From CAXNKH01 sp049296795 (GTDB lineage Bacteria; Pseudomonadota; Gammaproteobacteria; Burkholderiales; Burkholderiaceae_C), in the NCBI GenBank assembly GCA_049296795.1, contig JBAQTC010000030.1:1-64000 (forward strand): DNA of 64,000 bases, in the 5' to 3' direction. Shown piece after piece: positions 34,199-43,660 of this stretch. Position 1 is the stretch's first letter; each line of letters begins with the position of its first letter. The translations under genes were made by a program, and so were the position numbers. The notes beneath the pieces were generated by a model that did no database searches, had not been told where the DNA came from, and worked only from the letters and a program-made list of their open reading frames with translations.

Positions 34199-37096
34199 AT
34201 GTCCAGCACGACCGTTGCCGAGTTCGCAGCAGAACTCAAAAAATCAACTGCAACCCTGCTTGAGCAGCTCAACTCAGCAGGGGTGTCAAAAGCCGATGCC
34301 TCAGACGTTTTGTCCGAGGCTGACAAGCACAGCTTGTTGAACTTCTTGCATGCCAGCCACGGTACGGCTAGTCCTGATCGTAAAAAGATTACCTTGATCA
34401 AAAAGTCAACGACCGAGATCAAGCAAGCTGATTCAACGGGCAAAGCGCGAACCATTCAAGTTGAGATTCGCAAAAAGCGGACATTTATCCGGCGTGATGA
34501 AGGTTCTGACGCGGCTGAAGCCATGACCCAAGCCGCGGTAGATCTGGTGCCTGATGAGCCAGAGAGCGAAATCAAACCCGTTATCGATACGGCTGAACTG
34601 CTTCGTCGCGAGGACGAAGCCAAGCGGCAGGCGGAACTGATTCGGCGTCAAGAAGCCGAGTTGGCGGATCGTCGTCGGTTACGTGAAGAGCAGGAAAAGC
34701 GCGATCAACAAGCGCAAGAACAAGCCGAAGCGAAAGAAGCCCAGGAAAAATTAGAACGGCAAAGCCAGAGTCAGCAGACTGAAGCAGTCAATGCTGAGAA
34801 CTTGGCGCGCGAGCAGGAGCAAGCCCAAATCAAGGAAGATGGCCGACTCAAGGTCGCCGCCGCAGCTAAGGCGCAAGCTGACGAAGAGTTGGCACGTGCT
34901 GCTGACCTGGGCGAGCGTCGTCGCAAGGCTGAGGCCGAAGCCTTGGCCATTCGCACGATGATGTCTGCCCCCCCCAGAAAGTTGGAGGCGCCCAAAAAGC
35001 CAGAAGCCCCGAAGGTGGCTGTCAAGCCGAGCGGGACTGAAGGTGCTAAAGCTGGAATGAAAGGCACTTTGCACAAGCCCGCTGCTGGTGCTGCTGTTGT
35101 TAAGAGTGCGCCTAGCAAGGAAGCCGGCGCAGCGACAGCTGGTCCTGGCAAGGAAGTCAAATCAGCCAAGTTGTCGTCCAGTTGGGCCGGTGATCCAGCC
35201 AAGAAAAAGGGGATTCCTACCCGAGGTGATACCGGAGCGGGCGCCGGTCGCGGCAATTGGCGTGGTGGGCCACGAGGACGACGCGGCAATGATCGCGATC
35301 AGCATCATCACCATGATCAGTCGGTCGTGGCAGAAGCACGCGTGATTGAAGTTCATGTGCCAGAAACCATTACAGTGGCTGAGCTGGCGCACAAAATGGC
35401 GGTCAAAGCCTCTGAAGTCATCAAACAATTGATGGTTTTGGGTCAAATGGTGACCATCAATCAGCCCTTGGACCAAGACACGGCGATGATTGTGGTTGAA
35501 GAATTGGGTCACAAGGCGGTCGTGGCTGCACTTGACGACCCTGAAGCATTCACCATCGAAGAAGGGTCGCAGAAAGAGTTCGAGGCCGTGCCCCGAGCAC
35601 CGGTGGTGACCGTCATGGGTCACGTCGATCACGGTAAAACTTCTTTGCTGGACTACATTCGTCGAGCCAAGGTTGCCACGGGTGAAGCCGGGGGCATCAC
35701 CCAACACATCGGGGCTTACCATGTGGAAACACCGCGTGGAATGATTTCGTTCCTAGATACGCCCGGTCACGAAGCGTTTACAGCGATGCGGGCCCGTGGC
35801 GCAAAAGCCACCGATATCGTGATTCTGGTGGTGGCTGCTGATGACGGCGTCATGCCACAAACACGTGAAGCCATTAAACATGCCAAAGCTGCTGGTGTGC
35901 CGATCGTGGTTGCGATCAACAAGATTGACAAACCTGACGCCAATCCAGAGCGCGTGAAAAACGAGTTGGTAGTCGAAGAAGTGGTTCCTGAGGAATTCGG
36001 CGGTGAATCACCGTTTGTCACAGTTTCGGCCAAGACAGGACAAGGGGTTGACGATTTACTCGAACAAGTTCTGCTACAGGCTGAAGTGCTCGAACTCAAG
36101 GCGCCGGTTGAATCGATGGCCAAAGGTTTGGTAATTGAAGCCCGACTTGACAAGGGTCGAGGCCCAGTGGCCACGGTGCTGGTTCAATCGGGTACCTTGA
36201 AAACGGGTGATGTGGTACTTGCAGGCTCTACCTACGGGCGGGTACGCGCCATGCTGGATGAAAATGGCAAGTCGATCAAAGCGGCTGGCCCATCGATACC
36301 GGTTGAAATCCAGGGTTTGACCGAGGTCCCCCAAGCAGGCGATGAATTCATGGTGATGACGGATGAGCGCCGGGCACGTGAAATTTCCACTTACCGTGCC
36401 GGAAAATTCCGCAATACCAAATTGGCCAAGCAGCAGGCCGCCAAACTGGAAAACATGTTTACCGACATGACTGCGGGCGAAGTCAAAATGGTCCCCATTA
36501 TTGTCAAGGCCGATGTGCAAGGTTCCCAGGAAGCATTGGCGCAGTCGCTGCTTAAGTTGTCGACCGATGAGGTCAAAGTCCAATTGGTCTATGCCGCTGT
36601 GGGTGGGATCAGTGAGTCCGATGTCAATTTGGCTATTGCTTCGAAGGCCTTGATCATTGGCTTCAATACCCGTGCCGATGCAGGCGCCCGCAAACTGGCT
36701 GAGAACAATGGTGTCGACGTTCGCTACTACAACATTATTTATGACGCAGTAGACGAATTGAAAGCCGCCATGTCGGGCATGCTGACGCCTGATAAGAAGG
36801 AAGAAATTATTGGTACGGCCGAGATCCGGCAAGTGTTCAAAGTCAGCAAAATCGGCTCTATTGCCGGCTGTATGGTCACTGCCGGTGTGGTTCGTCGCGC
36901 GGCTAGGTTGCGTTTGTTGCGCGACAACGTCGTCATCTTCACGGGTGAACTCGAGTCACTCAAGCGTTTCAAGGACGATGCGCGCGAAGTCAAGGAAAGT
37001 TTTGAGTGCGGCTTGAACATCAAGAATTACAACGATATTCAGGAAAATGACGTGCTTGAATTCTTTGAAATCAAGGAAGTCGCCCGGACACTGTGA
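34199..37096 (+). CDS. infB: Translation initiation factor IF-2
   Basis: GTPase of about 965 residues that places initiator tRNA on the 30S subunit. The N-terminal IF2_N domain starts MSSTTVAEFAAELKKS; a long charged, A/E/K-rich linker with coiled-coil character (about 130-270) and a G/R-rich, histidine-containing segment (about 355-375) precede a second IF2_N domain. The G domain has GHVDHGKTSLLDYIRR (about 474), DTPGHEAF and NKIDKP. An in-frame GTG 12 bases upstream could also start translation. The rbfA start overlaps its stop. Confidence 0.97.
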   Translation: MSSTTVAEFAAELKKSTATLLEQLNSAGVSKADASDVLSEADKHSLLNFLHASHGTASPDRKKITLIKKSTTEIKQADSTGKARTIQVEIRKKRTFIRRDEGSDAAEAMTQAAVDLVPDEPESEIKPVIDTAELLRREDEAKRQAELIRRQEAELADRRRLREEQEKRDQQAQEQAEAKEAQEKLERQSQSQQTEAVNAENLAREQEQAQIKEDGRLKVAAAAKAQADEELARAADLGERRRKAEAEALAIRTMMSAPPRKLEAPKKPEAPKVAVKPSGTEGAKAGMKGTLHKPAAGAAVVKSAPSKEAGAATAGPGKEVKSAKLSSSWAGDPAKKKGIPTRGDTGAGAGRGNWRGGPRGRRGNDRDQHHHHDQSVVAEARVIEVHVPETITVAELAHKMAVKASEVIKQLMVLGQMVTINQPLDQDTAMIVVEELGHKAVVAALDDPEAFTIEEGSQKEFEAVPRAPVVTVMGHVDHGKTSLLDYIRRAKVATGEAGGITQHIGAYHVETPRGMISFLDTPGHEAFTAMRARGAKATDIVILVVAADDGVMPQTREAIKHAKAAGVPIVVAINKIDKPDANPERVKNELVVEEVVPEEFGGESPFVTVSAKTGQGVDDLLEQVLLQAEVLELKAPVESMAKGLVIEARLDKGRGPVATVLVQSGTLKTGDVVLAGSTYGRVRAMLDENGKSIKAAGPSIPVEIQGLTEVPQAGDEFMVMTDERRAREISTYRAGKFRNTKLAKQQAAKLENMFTDMTAGEVKMVPIIVKADVQGSQEALAQSLLKLSTDEVKVQLVYAAVGGISESDVNLAIASKALIIGFNTRADAGARKLAENNGVDVRYYNIIYDAVDELKAAMSGMLTPDKKEEIIGTAEIRQVFKVSKIGSIAGCMVTAGVVRRAARLRLLRDNVVIFTGELESLKRFKDDAREVKESFECGLNIKNYNDIQENDVLEFFEIKEVARTL

Positions 37097-37470
37097 TCGT
37101 GCGTAAAAAATCTACTACCCCGAATCGTGGCTTTCGAGTTGCTGATCAGATCCAACGGGATCTGACCGAGTTGATCGCGCGCGAGCTGAAAGATCCTCGG
37201 GTTGGAATGGTCACGATTCAGGCTGTTGAAGTCACACCAGATTACGCCCACGCCAAAGTATTTTTCAGTTTGATGAAGGGTGACCCGGTCCAATGCGCAG
37301 AGGGATTAAACCAGGCAGCAGGATTTTTACGAGCCGGTTTGTTCAAGCGCTTGCACATTCATACCGTGCCAACCCTGCATTTTCAGTTTGATCGCACCAC
37401 CGAACGGGCTTCCGACATGAATGCCTTGATAGCGCAGGCGGTTGCTTCGCGCTCCAAGAACGAGGAATAA
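37093..37470 (+). CDS. rbfA: 30S ribosome-binding factor A
   Basis: Cold-adaptive 30S maturation factor, 125 residues with the KH-like fold: RVADQIQRDLTELIARELKDPR at the N-terminus is cut by the usual signature DPRVGMVTIQAVEVTPDYAHAKV. The GTG start at 37093 overlaps the infB stop by four bases; GTG 37099 is an alternative. It is transcribed in the same operon as infB and truB. Confidence 0.95.
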   Translation: MIVRKKSTTPNRGFRVADQIQRDLTELIARELKDPRVGMVTIQAVEVTPDYAHAKVFFSLMKGDPVQCAEGLNQAAGFLRAGLFKRLHIHTVPTLHFQFDRTTERASDMNALIAQAVASRSKNEE

Positions 37471-37474
37471 CACG

Positions 37475-38440
37475 ATGAATGCGCCACGTGCACGGGTTGC
37501 CAGGCGCCCCGTGCATGGGGTGCTGTTGTTAGACAAGCCACTGGGCCTGTCGAGCAACGATGCTTTGCAGAAAGTTAAATGGTTGCTGCGGGCTGAGAAA
37601 GCTGGACATACCGGCACGCTCGATCCCTTGGCCACCGGTGTGTTGCCCTTGTGCTTTGGCGCGGCAACTAAATTTAGCCAGCTGCACCTGGATGCCGATA
37701 AATCTTACGCAGCACGGGCCCGTTTGGGTATTAAAACCCGCACTGGTGATGCTGAAGGCGCGGTAGTTTTGGAGCGCGATGTCCAAGTGAGCGAGTCGCA
37801 GCTGCAAGCCGTGATCCAAGCCTTCAGGGGCAAGATTGATCAAACGCCGCCAATGTACAGTGCCTTGAAAAAGGATGGCAAGCCCTTGTATCAATATGCC
37901 AGGGACGGAATTGAGATTGACCGCGAACCGCGTAGCGTTTCGATTCTGGAATTGAATGTGGCGCTGGATCTTGAGGAACCCGGAGCACCCGCATTGGAGT
38001 TAAAAGTCAGGTGCAGCAAGGGAACTTATATCCGGACCCTGGCTGAAGATATCGGTGAAGCACTGGGTTGTGGTGCTCACTTGACCCGTTTGCGTCGTAC
38101 GGCGACGGGGCCATTTGAATTGGCCCAATGCCTAACGATTGAAAAGCTGCAAGCGCTGAGCGAGGAAGAACGACTGGCTTGTCTGCTGCCGGTTCAGTCT
38201 TTGTTGCCAGAGCATCAGATTGTCACCCTTGACAGTGACAATGCGGGACGGTTTCTCAGCGGAGTCCGTCGTCGTGGAGATTGGGCCGATGCCAGCGCAG
38301 TCGCTGTATTCGGCCCGGCAACTGGAGCGGCCAAGGGGGCTGCCTTTTTAGGCAGTGCCCATATCAAGGCCGGAGAGCTCATACCCGGGAGGTTGTTGAG
38401 TCCGCCAGAGATCGAGCAGTCTTTGGCGCAACAGCCTTGA
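37475..38440 (+). CDS. truB: tRNA pseudouridine(55) synthase TruB
   Basis: Converts U55 in the T-loop of tRNAs to pseudouridine. The 321-residue protein has the catalytic aspartate at about D50 in GTLDPLATGVLP, preceded by LLLDKPLGLSSNDAL, and the family segment CSKGTYIRTLAEDIG. A C-terminal PUA-like region follows from about 245. The start is ATG 37475, five bases after the rbfA stop; a longer in-frame extension into rbfA is not family-like. Confidence 0.96.
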   Translation: MNAPRARVARRPVHGVLLLDKPLGLSSNDALQKVKWLLRAEKAGHTGTLDPLATGVLPLCFGAATKFSQLHLDADKSYAARARLGIKTRTGDAEGAVVLERDVQVSESQLQAVIQAFRGKIDQTPPMYSALKKDGKPLYQYARDGIEIDREPRSVSILELNVALDLEEPGAPALELKVRCSKGTYIRTLAEDIGEALGCGAHLTRLRRTATGPFELAQCLTIEKLQALSEEERLACLLPVQSLLPEHQIVTLDSDNAGRFLSGVRRRGDWADASAVAVFGPATGAAKGAAFLGSAHIKAGELIPGRLLSPPEIEQSLAQQP

Positions 38441-38468
38441 GTGAAACAAATTTAAGAGAAAGTGAACC

Positions 38469-40292
38469 ATGAGCATTAAACAAATCCGTAACATCGCCAT
38501 CATTGCCCACGTTGACCATGGCAAAACCACCATGGTCGATCAACTGCTGCGTCAGTCTGGCACCTTCGCCGAACACGAAAAAATAGTTGACACCGTGATG
38601 GACAACAACGCCATTGAAAAAGAGCGTGGCATCACGATTCTGGCCAAAAACTGTGCCGTAACCTGGGAAGGTACGCACATTAATATCGTAGATACCCCCG
38701 GCCACGCCGATTTTGGTGGCGAAGTGGAACGCGCCTTGTCCATGGTGGACGGCGTTGTGCTGTTGATTGACGCGCAAGAAGGCCCCATGCCTCAGACCCG
38801 CTTTGTGACCAAAAAGGCCTTGGCCTTGGGTCTCAAGCCGATTCTGGTGGTGAACAAGGTGGACAAGCCCGGGGCGCGACCTGACTTTGTCGTCAACGCA
38901 GCATTTGACCTGTTCGACAAACTCGGTGCTACCGATGAACAGTTGGACTTCCCCGTGGTTTACGCTTCAGGCATCAACGGCTGGTCGTCGATGGACGAAG
39001 GCGAGCCCGGTGAGCAGTGGGGCCCCGACATGTCAGCGCTGTTCAACACTGTGCTCAAGCATGTGCCGTCACAAAAAGGCGATCCGGCTGCACCACTTCA
39101 ATTGCAAATTTCGGCGCTTGATTTCTCCACCTTTGTCGGACGCATTGGCGTTGGTCGTATCAGCCAAGGCACCATCAAACCCATGATGGACGTGGTGGTG
39201 ATGGATGGTCTCGATGGCAAACCCGTCAAAGGCCGCATCAACCAAGTTTTAACGTTCCAGGGTTTGGAGCGGGTTCAAGCCACTGAAGCGGGCCCTGGTG
39301 AAATTGTATTGATCAACGGCATTACCGATATCGGCATTGGCGTGACGCTAACTGACCCGATCAACCCGATGCCGTTGCCCATGCTCAAGGTCGATGAGCC
39401 AACCTTGACCATGAATTTTTGTGTCAACACCAGCCCACTGGCCGGTCGTGAAGGCAAATACGTCACCAGCCGTCAAATCTGGGATCGGCTGCAAAAAGAG
39501 TTGCAACACAATGTGGCGCTGCGCGTCAAGGAAACCGACGAAGAGGGCATCTTCGAAGTCATGGGCCGTGGTGAATTACACCTGACGATTTTGTTGGAAA
39601 ACATGCGCCGAGAAGGCTACGAACTGGCAGTCTCCAAGCCACGCGTGGTGTTCAAAGACGTCAACGGAGAGCGTCACGAACCCATTGAGTTGGTGACAGC
39701 CGACATCGAAGACCAACACCAAGGCGGCGTCATGCAAGCCTTGGGCGAGCGCAAGGGTGAATTGGTCAACATGGAGCCGGACGGCCGTGGCCGGGTTCGC
39801 CTGGAATACCGAATCCCTGCACGTGGACTGATCGGTTTTACCAATGAATTTTTGAATTTGACTCGTGGCTCCGGCTTGATTTCCAACATTTTTGACGGCT
39901 ACGAGGCGCACAAAGGGGATATCGGTGGCCGCAAAAACGGCGTTTTGATTTCCATGGACGCGGGCGAAATTTTCACCTACGCCCTGGGCAAGCTGGACGA
40001 CCGAGGTCGCATGTTTGTGCGCGCCAACGACCCGGTTTACGAAGGCATGATCGTCGGCATTCACAGCCGCGACAACGATTTGGTAGTCAACGCCACCCGC
40101 ACCAAGCAACTGACCAACTTTCGGGTCAGCGGCAAGGAAGATGCGATCAAGATCACACCGCCTATCGAATGCACGCTGGAGTACGGCGTTGAGTTCATTG
40201 AGGACGATGAGTTGGTCGAAATCACGCCCAAATCGATCCGCTTGCGCAAGCGCCACTTGAGCGAGAGCGAGCGCAAGCGAGCCGGTCGCTGA
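38469..40292 (+). CDS. typA: Translational GTPase TypA/BipA
   Basis: Ribosome-associated GTPase of 607 residues, involved in 50S assembly and stress adaptation. The G domain has AHVDHGKTTMVDQLL (about 12-26), switch II DTPGHADFGGEVERA and NKVDKPGARPDF. Domains II, III and V follow, and the TypA-specific C-terminal domain contains GLIGFTNEFLNLTRG. It lies 28 bases behind truB and may be read from the same operon. Length equals that of the E. coli protein. Confidence 0.97.
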   Translation: MSIKQIRNIAIIAHVDHGKTTMVDQLLRQSGTFAEHEKIVDTVMDNNAIEKERGITILAKNCAVTWEGTHINIVDTPGHADFGGEVERALSMVDGVVLLIDAQEGPMPQTRFVTKKALALGLKPILVVNKVDKPGARPDFVVNAAFDLFDKLGATDEQLDFPVVYASGINGWSSMDEGEPGEQWGPDMSALFNTVLKHVPSQKGDPAAPLQLQISALDFSTFVGRIGVGRISQGTIKPMMDVVVMDGLDGKPVKGRINQVLTFQGLERVQATEAGPGEIVLINGITDIGIGVTLTDPINPMPLPMLKVDEPTLTMNFCVNTSPLAGREGKYVTSRQIWDRLQKELQHNVALRVKETDEEGIFEVMGRGELHLTILLENMRREGYELAVSKPRVVFKDVNGERHEPIELVTADIEDQHQGGVMQALGERKGELVNMEPDGRGRVRLEYRIPARGLIGFTNEFLNLTRGSGLISNIFDGYEAHKGDIGGRKNGVLISMDAGEIFTYALGKLDDRGRMFVRANDPVYEGMIVGIHSRDNDLVVNATRTKQLTNFRVSGKEDAIKITPPIECTLEYGVEFIEDDELVEITPKSIRLRKRHLSESERKRAGR

Positions 40293-40335
40293 CACAGTTG
40301 GACCGAACGGCTTCAAAGCGATTGAGATTGCTCTG

Positions 40336-41253
40336 ATGCGATTGAGTCACGGCCGAGCTGTTGCGGTGATGGTGGTGGTCCCCTTGTTGTGGTCGATTGC
40401 TGGCGTGGTGACCCGTCAGCTGTCACAGGCACACAGCTTTGAGATCACGTTCTGGCGCAGCTTTTTCACAGCGCTTTCTCTGCTGCTCATCCTGCCGCTA
40501 TGGCAAGGTCCTGCTGTTTTCAAGACCATGCCTTGGAAGCATTTGGCATTTTGGGCTTCAGGTCTGTGCTGGAGCATCATGTTCACCGCTTTCATGCTGG
40601 CCTTGCTGCTCACCACTGTGGCCAATGTGTTGGTCACTTTGGCGCTCGGGCCTTTGCTGACAGCCGTGGTAGCCCGCATTTTTACGGGGCAACGCATTAG
40701 CTTTCGGACTTGGTTGGCTATAGCCGTGGCGGGGCTGGGCGTAGCCTGGATGTTCGGCGCACAGCTCCAATTTGGACAGAACTCAGCCCTGTTGGGCTCG
40801 GTGGTCGCTTTGTGTGTGCCCATCGCAGCGGCCTTTAACTGGACCGTGGTTCAACGCAGTCAAAGCCACGGACAGACCATCGATATGGTTCCAGCAGTTC
40901 TGCTGGGAGCCGTTATCTCCAGCTTACTGACGCTGCCGTTGGCCTTACCTTTGCGGGCCAGTGGGGCTGACATCAGCTGGCTGGCTTTGCTGGGACTTTT
41001 CCAGCTGGCCATCCCGTGCAGCCTATCGGTGATTTGTGCACGGGTTCTTAAAGCACCAGAAATTTCTTTGTTGGCCTTGTTGGAAATTATTTTTGGTATT
41101 TTGTGGGCTTGGCTGGGTGCCAATGAAGTGCCCAGCAGCCAGGTTCTGTTCGGGGGCTCAACGGTTTTACTCGCTTTGAGCATCAATGAAGTATGGGCCT
41201 GGCGTGAGCGCGTCAAAATTGATTCAACCCAAATTTTAAAATCTAGAACATGA
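40336..41253 (+). CDS. DMT superfamily transporter (EamA domain)
   Basis: Ten-helix inner-membrane carrier of 305 residues with two EamA repeats (about 8-140 and 155-290). The conserved segments FWRSFFTALSLLLILP and LALLEIIFGILWAWLGANE are typical of drug/metabolite exporters. The substrate is unknown. It differs from the DMT gene at 13 kb by its central positions and length. The stop overlaps the start of the next gene (ATGA), so expression is probably coupled. Confidence 0.9.
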   Translation: MRLSHGRAVAVMVVVPLLWSIAGVVTRQLSQAHSFEITFWRSFFTALSLLLILPLWQGPAVFKTMPWKHLAFWASGLCWSIMFTAFMLALLLTTVANVLVTLALGPLLTAVVARIFTGQRISFRTWLAIAVAGLGVAWMFGAQLQFGQNSALLGSVVALCVPIAAAFNWTVVQRSQSHGQTIDMVPAVLLGAVISSLLTLPLALPLRASGADISWLALLGLFQLAIPCSLSVICARVLKAPEISLLALLEIIFGILWAWLGANEVPSSQVLFGGSTVLLALSINEVWAWRERVKIDSTQILKSRT

Positions 41254-42362
41254 GCGATATACACAGCGAAATTCGAGGACAAGCCGGTTTAATCACCTTG
41301 AACCGGCCCCAAGCTTTGAATGCCTTGTCCTTGAGCATGATTCGCGAATTGAATCGGATTTTGCGCAGCTGGCAGGATCTGCAGCAAGTCAAATTGGTCG
41401 CAATCCGAGGTTCAAGCAGAAATAAAACCAGTGGCGATGTTTCTCCTTTTGGCGCTTTTTCAGCAGGTGGAGATATTCGTTTTTTCCATCAGGCCGTGCT
41501 CAACGCCGACGCCCAACTGGAAGATTTTTTTACCGAGGAATACAGCCTCAATCATTTGATTCACCATTATCCCAAGCCCTATCTTGCTTTCATGGACGGC
41601 ATCGTGATGGGCGGCGGGATGGGCATCAGTCAAGGCGCGCAACTGCGCATCGTCACTGAACGGACCAAGATGGCCATGCCTGAAACCCATATCGGTTTGT
41701 TTCCTGATGTGGGTGGCGGTTACTTCCTGAGTCGCTGTCCGGGTTTCAGTGGTGAATGGTTGGCCTTAAGTGGCGCGCAGATAAGCCCGCAGCATGCCAT
41801 CGCCCTGAATCTGGCCGATGTCATGCTTAACTCAGCGCAATTGGGCTTGGCTTGGGACGAGTTGACTACCCTGGATTTGACGCAGGCTAGCAGCCTGACT
41901 GCTTGGGTGCAACGCTACGGCAACAGCGACTGCGCAGTATTGCCACTGGAGCAGGTTGAAATCGACAGCATTTTTTCGCTCGACACCGTGAGCGCCATCA
42001 TCGCTGCCCTGGAGGCAAGCAGCTCCGAATGGGCTAAGCAAACTGCATCCCAGTTGCGCCGTGCCTCTCCGCTGATGCTGGCGGTGACCTTGGCGCAAAT
42101 TCGGCGGGCCCGAACCCTCGATCTGGGCGAAGATTTGCGAATGGAGCGGGACCTGGTGCGCCATTGTTTCAACACCCGTCATTTGGACCGCTTTGGGGTA
42201 AAGAGTGAAACCATGGAAGGCATACGGGCGCTTGCGGTGGACAAGGACCACCAGCCGAAATGGCAACCGGCGCGGATCGAAGAGGTCAAGGCCGAGATGG
42301 TTTTGCCATTTTTTGATTCGCCTTGGCCAACAGCCGATCATCCCCTGAGAGATTTGAGTTAG
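41250..42362 (+). CDS. Enoyl-CoA hydratase/isomerase family, 3-hydroxyisobutyryl-CoA hydrolase-like
   Basis: Crotonase-fold protein of 370 residues. FSAGGDIRFF and the signature MPETHIGLFPDVGGGYFLSR, with the catalytic glutamate in PETHIG, are those of 3-hydroxyisobutyryl-CoA hydrolases of valine degradation. An additional loop (about 53-66, SRNKTSGDVSPFG) interrupts the usual short G-x-G-x-AFCAGGD lead-in. No other valine pathway genes are nearby, so the physiological substrate is not certain. It converges with smpB with overlapping stops (TTAG). Confidence 0.88.
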   Translation: MSDIHSEIRGQAGLITLNRPQALNALSLSMIRELNRILRSWQDLQQVKLVAIRGSSRNKTSGDVSPFGAFSAGGDIRFFHQAVLNADAQLEDFFTEEYSLNHLIHHYPKPYLAFMDGIVMGGGMGISQGAQLRIVTERTKMAMPETHIGLFPDVGGGYFLSRCPGFSGEWLALSGAQISPQHAIALNLADVMLNSAQLGLAWDELTTLDLTQASSLTAWVQRYGNSDCAVLPLEQVEIDSIFSLDTVSAIIAALEASSSEWAKQTASQLRRASPLMLAVTLAQIRRARTLDLGEDLRMERDLVRHCFNTRHLDRFGVKSETMEGIRALAVDKDHQPKWQPARIEEVKAEMVLPFFDSPWPTADHPLRDLS

Positions 42363-42841
42363 CGCTGGCGGCTTTTCATCGCGCGTTCGACTTCGCGCTT
42401 GCCTTCGCGGTCCTTGATCGTGTCACGCTTATCGTGCTCTGCCTTACCTTTGGCCAGCGCAATCTCGCACTTCACTTTGCCGTTTTTCCAATGCAGATTT
42501 AACGGCACCAAGGTGTGGCCTTTTTGCTCCACTTTACCAATCAAGCGCTTGATTTCCTCTTTGTGCAACAGCAGTTTTTTGGTTCGTACCGAGTCTGGAC
42601 TGATGTGGGTGGAGGCCGAATTCAGGGGATTGATCTGGCAGCCGATCAAGAACAATTCACCGTTACGAATGACCACATAGCCATCGGTTAATTGGACCTT
42701 GCCTTCGCGCAGGGATTTGATTTCCCAACCTTGAAGCACCATGCCAGCCTCAAAGCGTTCTTCAATGAAGTAATTGAAGATGGCTTTTTTGTTATCAGCT
42801 ATCCGGGAGGGTTTTCCAGCAGGTTCGGGTTTTTTGGCCAT
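42359..42841 (-). CDS. smpB: SsrA-binding protein SmpB
   Basis: Partner of tmRNA in trans-translation, 160 residues. It begins MAKKPEPAGKPSRIADNKKA, contains the beta-barrel with GWEIKSLREGKVQL and YVVIRNGELFL, and ends in a basic helix-forming tail (KRDTIKDREGKREVERAMK) that fills the decoding centre. It is divergent from ratA with 44 bases between start codons, the usual proteobacterial arrangement. The tmRNA gene itself is not in this window. Confidence 0.96.
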   Translation of the reverse strand: MAKKPEPAGKPSRIADNKKAIFNYFIEERFEAGMVLQGWEIKSLREGKVQLTDGYVVIRNGELFLIGCQINPLNSASTHISPDSVRTKKLLLHKEEIKRLIGKVEQKGHTLVPLNLHWKNGKVKCEIALAKGKAEHDKRDTIKDREGKREVERAMKSRQR

Positions 42842-42860
42842 GAGTCCAGAGAGGTTTGTC

Positions 42861-42866
42861 TACAAT
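42861..42866 (+). promoter_or_regulatory. Possible -10 element for ratA-rnfH
   Basis: TACAAT 20 bases before the ratA ATG in the smpB-ratA gap. No good -35 could be found; the leader would be short. Confidence 0.3.
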
Positions 42867-42885
42867 CGTCGCACCTGTGTATTCT

Positions 42886-43329
42886 ATGAAAACCGTAAAG
42901 AAGTCCGTCCTGATCTGGTACAGCGCCGATGAAATGTTTTCTTTGGTGACTGATGTAGCCCAATATCCCCAATTTCTTCCCTGGTGTGGGCAGGCGCGAG
43001 TGATCAGCGGCGACGCAGACGGAATGACGGCGGAAATAGGCATTCGCTTCAGCGGTATCCATCAGACCTTCACAACGCAAAACCAGCATGTCGCGGGTCG
43101 ACAGGTCAGCATGAAACTGGTGAAAGGCCCTTTTTCACGGCTCGATGGGCTCTGGCGTTTTATGCCTATGGCCGATTCAAGCCAGCGTGCATGTCGGGTT
43201 GAACTTGAACTTCACTATGGTTTTGACAACGCACTTTTGTCCAGAATGGTAGGGCCGGTGTTTGACAAAATCGCAGCCAGTCTGGTCGATGCTTTTGTCA
43301 AGCGAGCACAGCAGGTTTACGGGGACTGA
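42886..43329 (+). CDS. ratA: RatA/CoQ10-like START domain protein
   Basis: A 147-residue polyketide-cyclase/START-fold protein, starting MKTVKKSVLIWYSADEMF; FSLVTDVAQYPQFLPWC is the family signature. E. coli RatA was described as a ribosome association toxin, while homologues (Coq10) bind ubiquinone and support respiration; a housekeeping lipid-binding role is at least as likely. It starts 44 bases from smpB and is followed immediately by rnfH, the standard ratAB order. The frame is open 30 bases upstream, but this ATG fits the family. Confidence 0.92.
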   Translation: MKTVKKSVLIWYSADEMFSLVTDVAQYPQFLPWCGQARVISGDADGMTAEIGIRFSGIHQTFTTQNQHVAGRQVSMKLVKGPFSRLDGLWRFMPMADSSQRACRVELELHYGFDNALLSRMVGPVFDKIAASLVDAFVKRAQQVYGD

Positions 43330-43330
43330 G

Positions 43331-43660
43331 ATGACGATCCAGGTCAGCGTCCTGTATTCGCCCCGTGCACGTCAGGTTGAAGAAATGGTGCTGCAGCTGG
43401 CCGATCACAGCTCGGTGCTGCAAGCTTTGCAGTCTTGTGGACTGATGCAGCGCCTGAGCGAAATTGAACTCGCCAGCGTAGGCGTCTGGGGTCGAAAAAT
43501 CCAACTCGGCTATCTCCTGAGAGACCTCGACCGGGTGGAGATTTATCGGCCCTTGAAGGTGGACCCCAAAGTTGCTCGGCGTGAAAGGTTTGCCAAGCAG
43601 GGTGCCAAAACCACTGGGCTGTTTGCTAAAAAAAGGGTCGGAGCCAAAGCCGGTTACTGA
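43331..43660 (+). CDS. rnfH: RnfH family protein (RatB), ubiquitin-like fold
   Basis: Small protein of 109 residues of the UPF0125/RnfH family, beta-grasp fold, start MTIQVSVLYSP. The core LQSCGLMQRL and SVGVWGRKIQLGYLLRDLDRVEIYRPLKVDPKVARRER are diagnostic of the family. The second segment ends in the conserved DPK-x-ARRxR motif. The biochemical role is unknown. It starts one base after the ratA stop and its 3' end overlaps the convergent DUF4124 gene by 7 bases. Confidence 0.92.
   Translation: MTIQVSVLYSPRARQVEEMVLQLADHSSVLQALQSCGLMQRLSEIELASVGVWGRKIQLGYLLRDLDRVEIYRPLKVDPKVARRERFAKQGAKTTGLFAKKRVGAKAGY

Noticed and set aside
42886..43660. RatA-RatB (RnfH) as a toxin-antitoxin system
   Set aside because: Despite the name, the pair beside smpB is conserved housekeeping in proteobacteria and RatA homologues are Coq10-like; no antitoxin features are seen.
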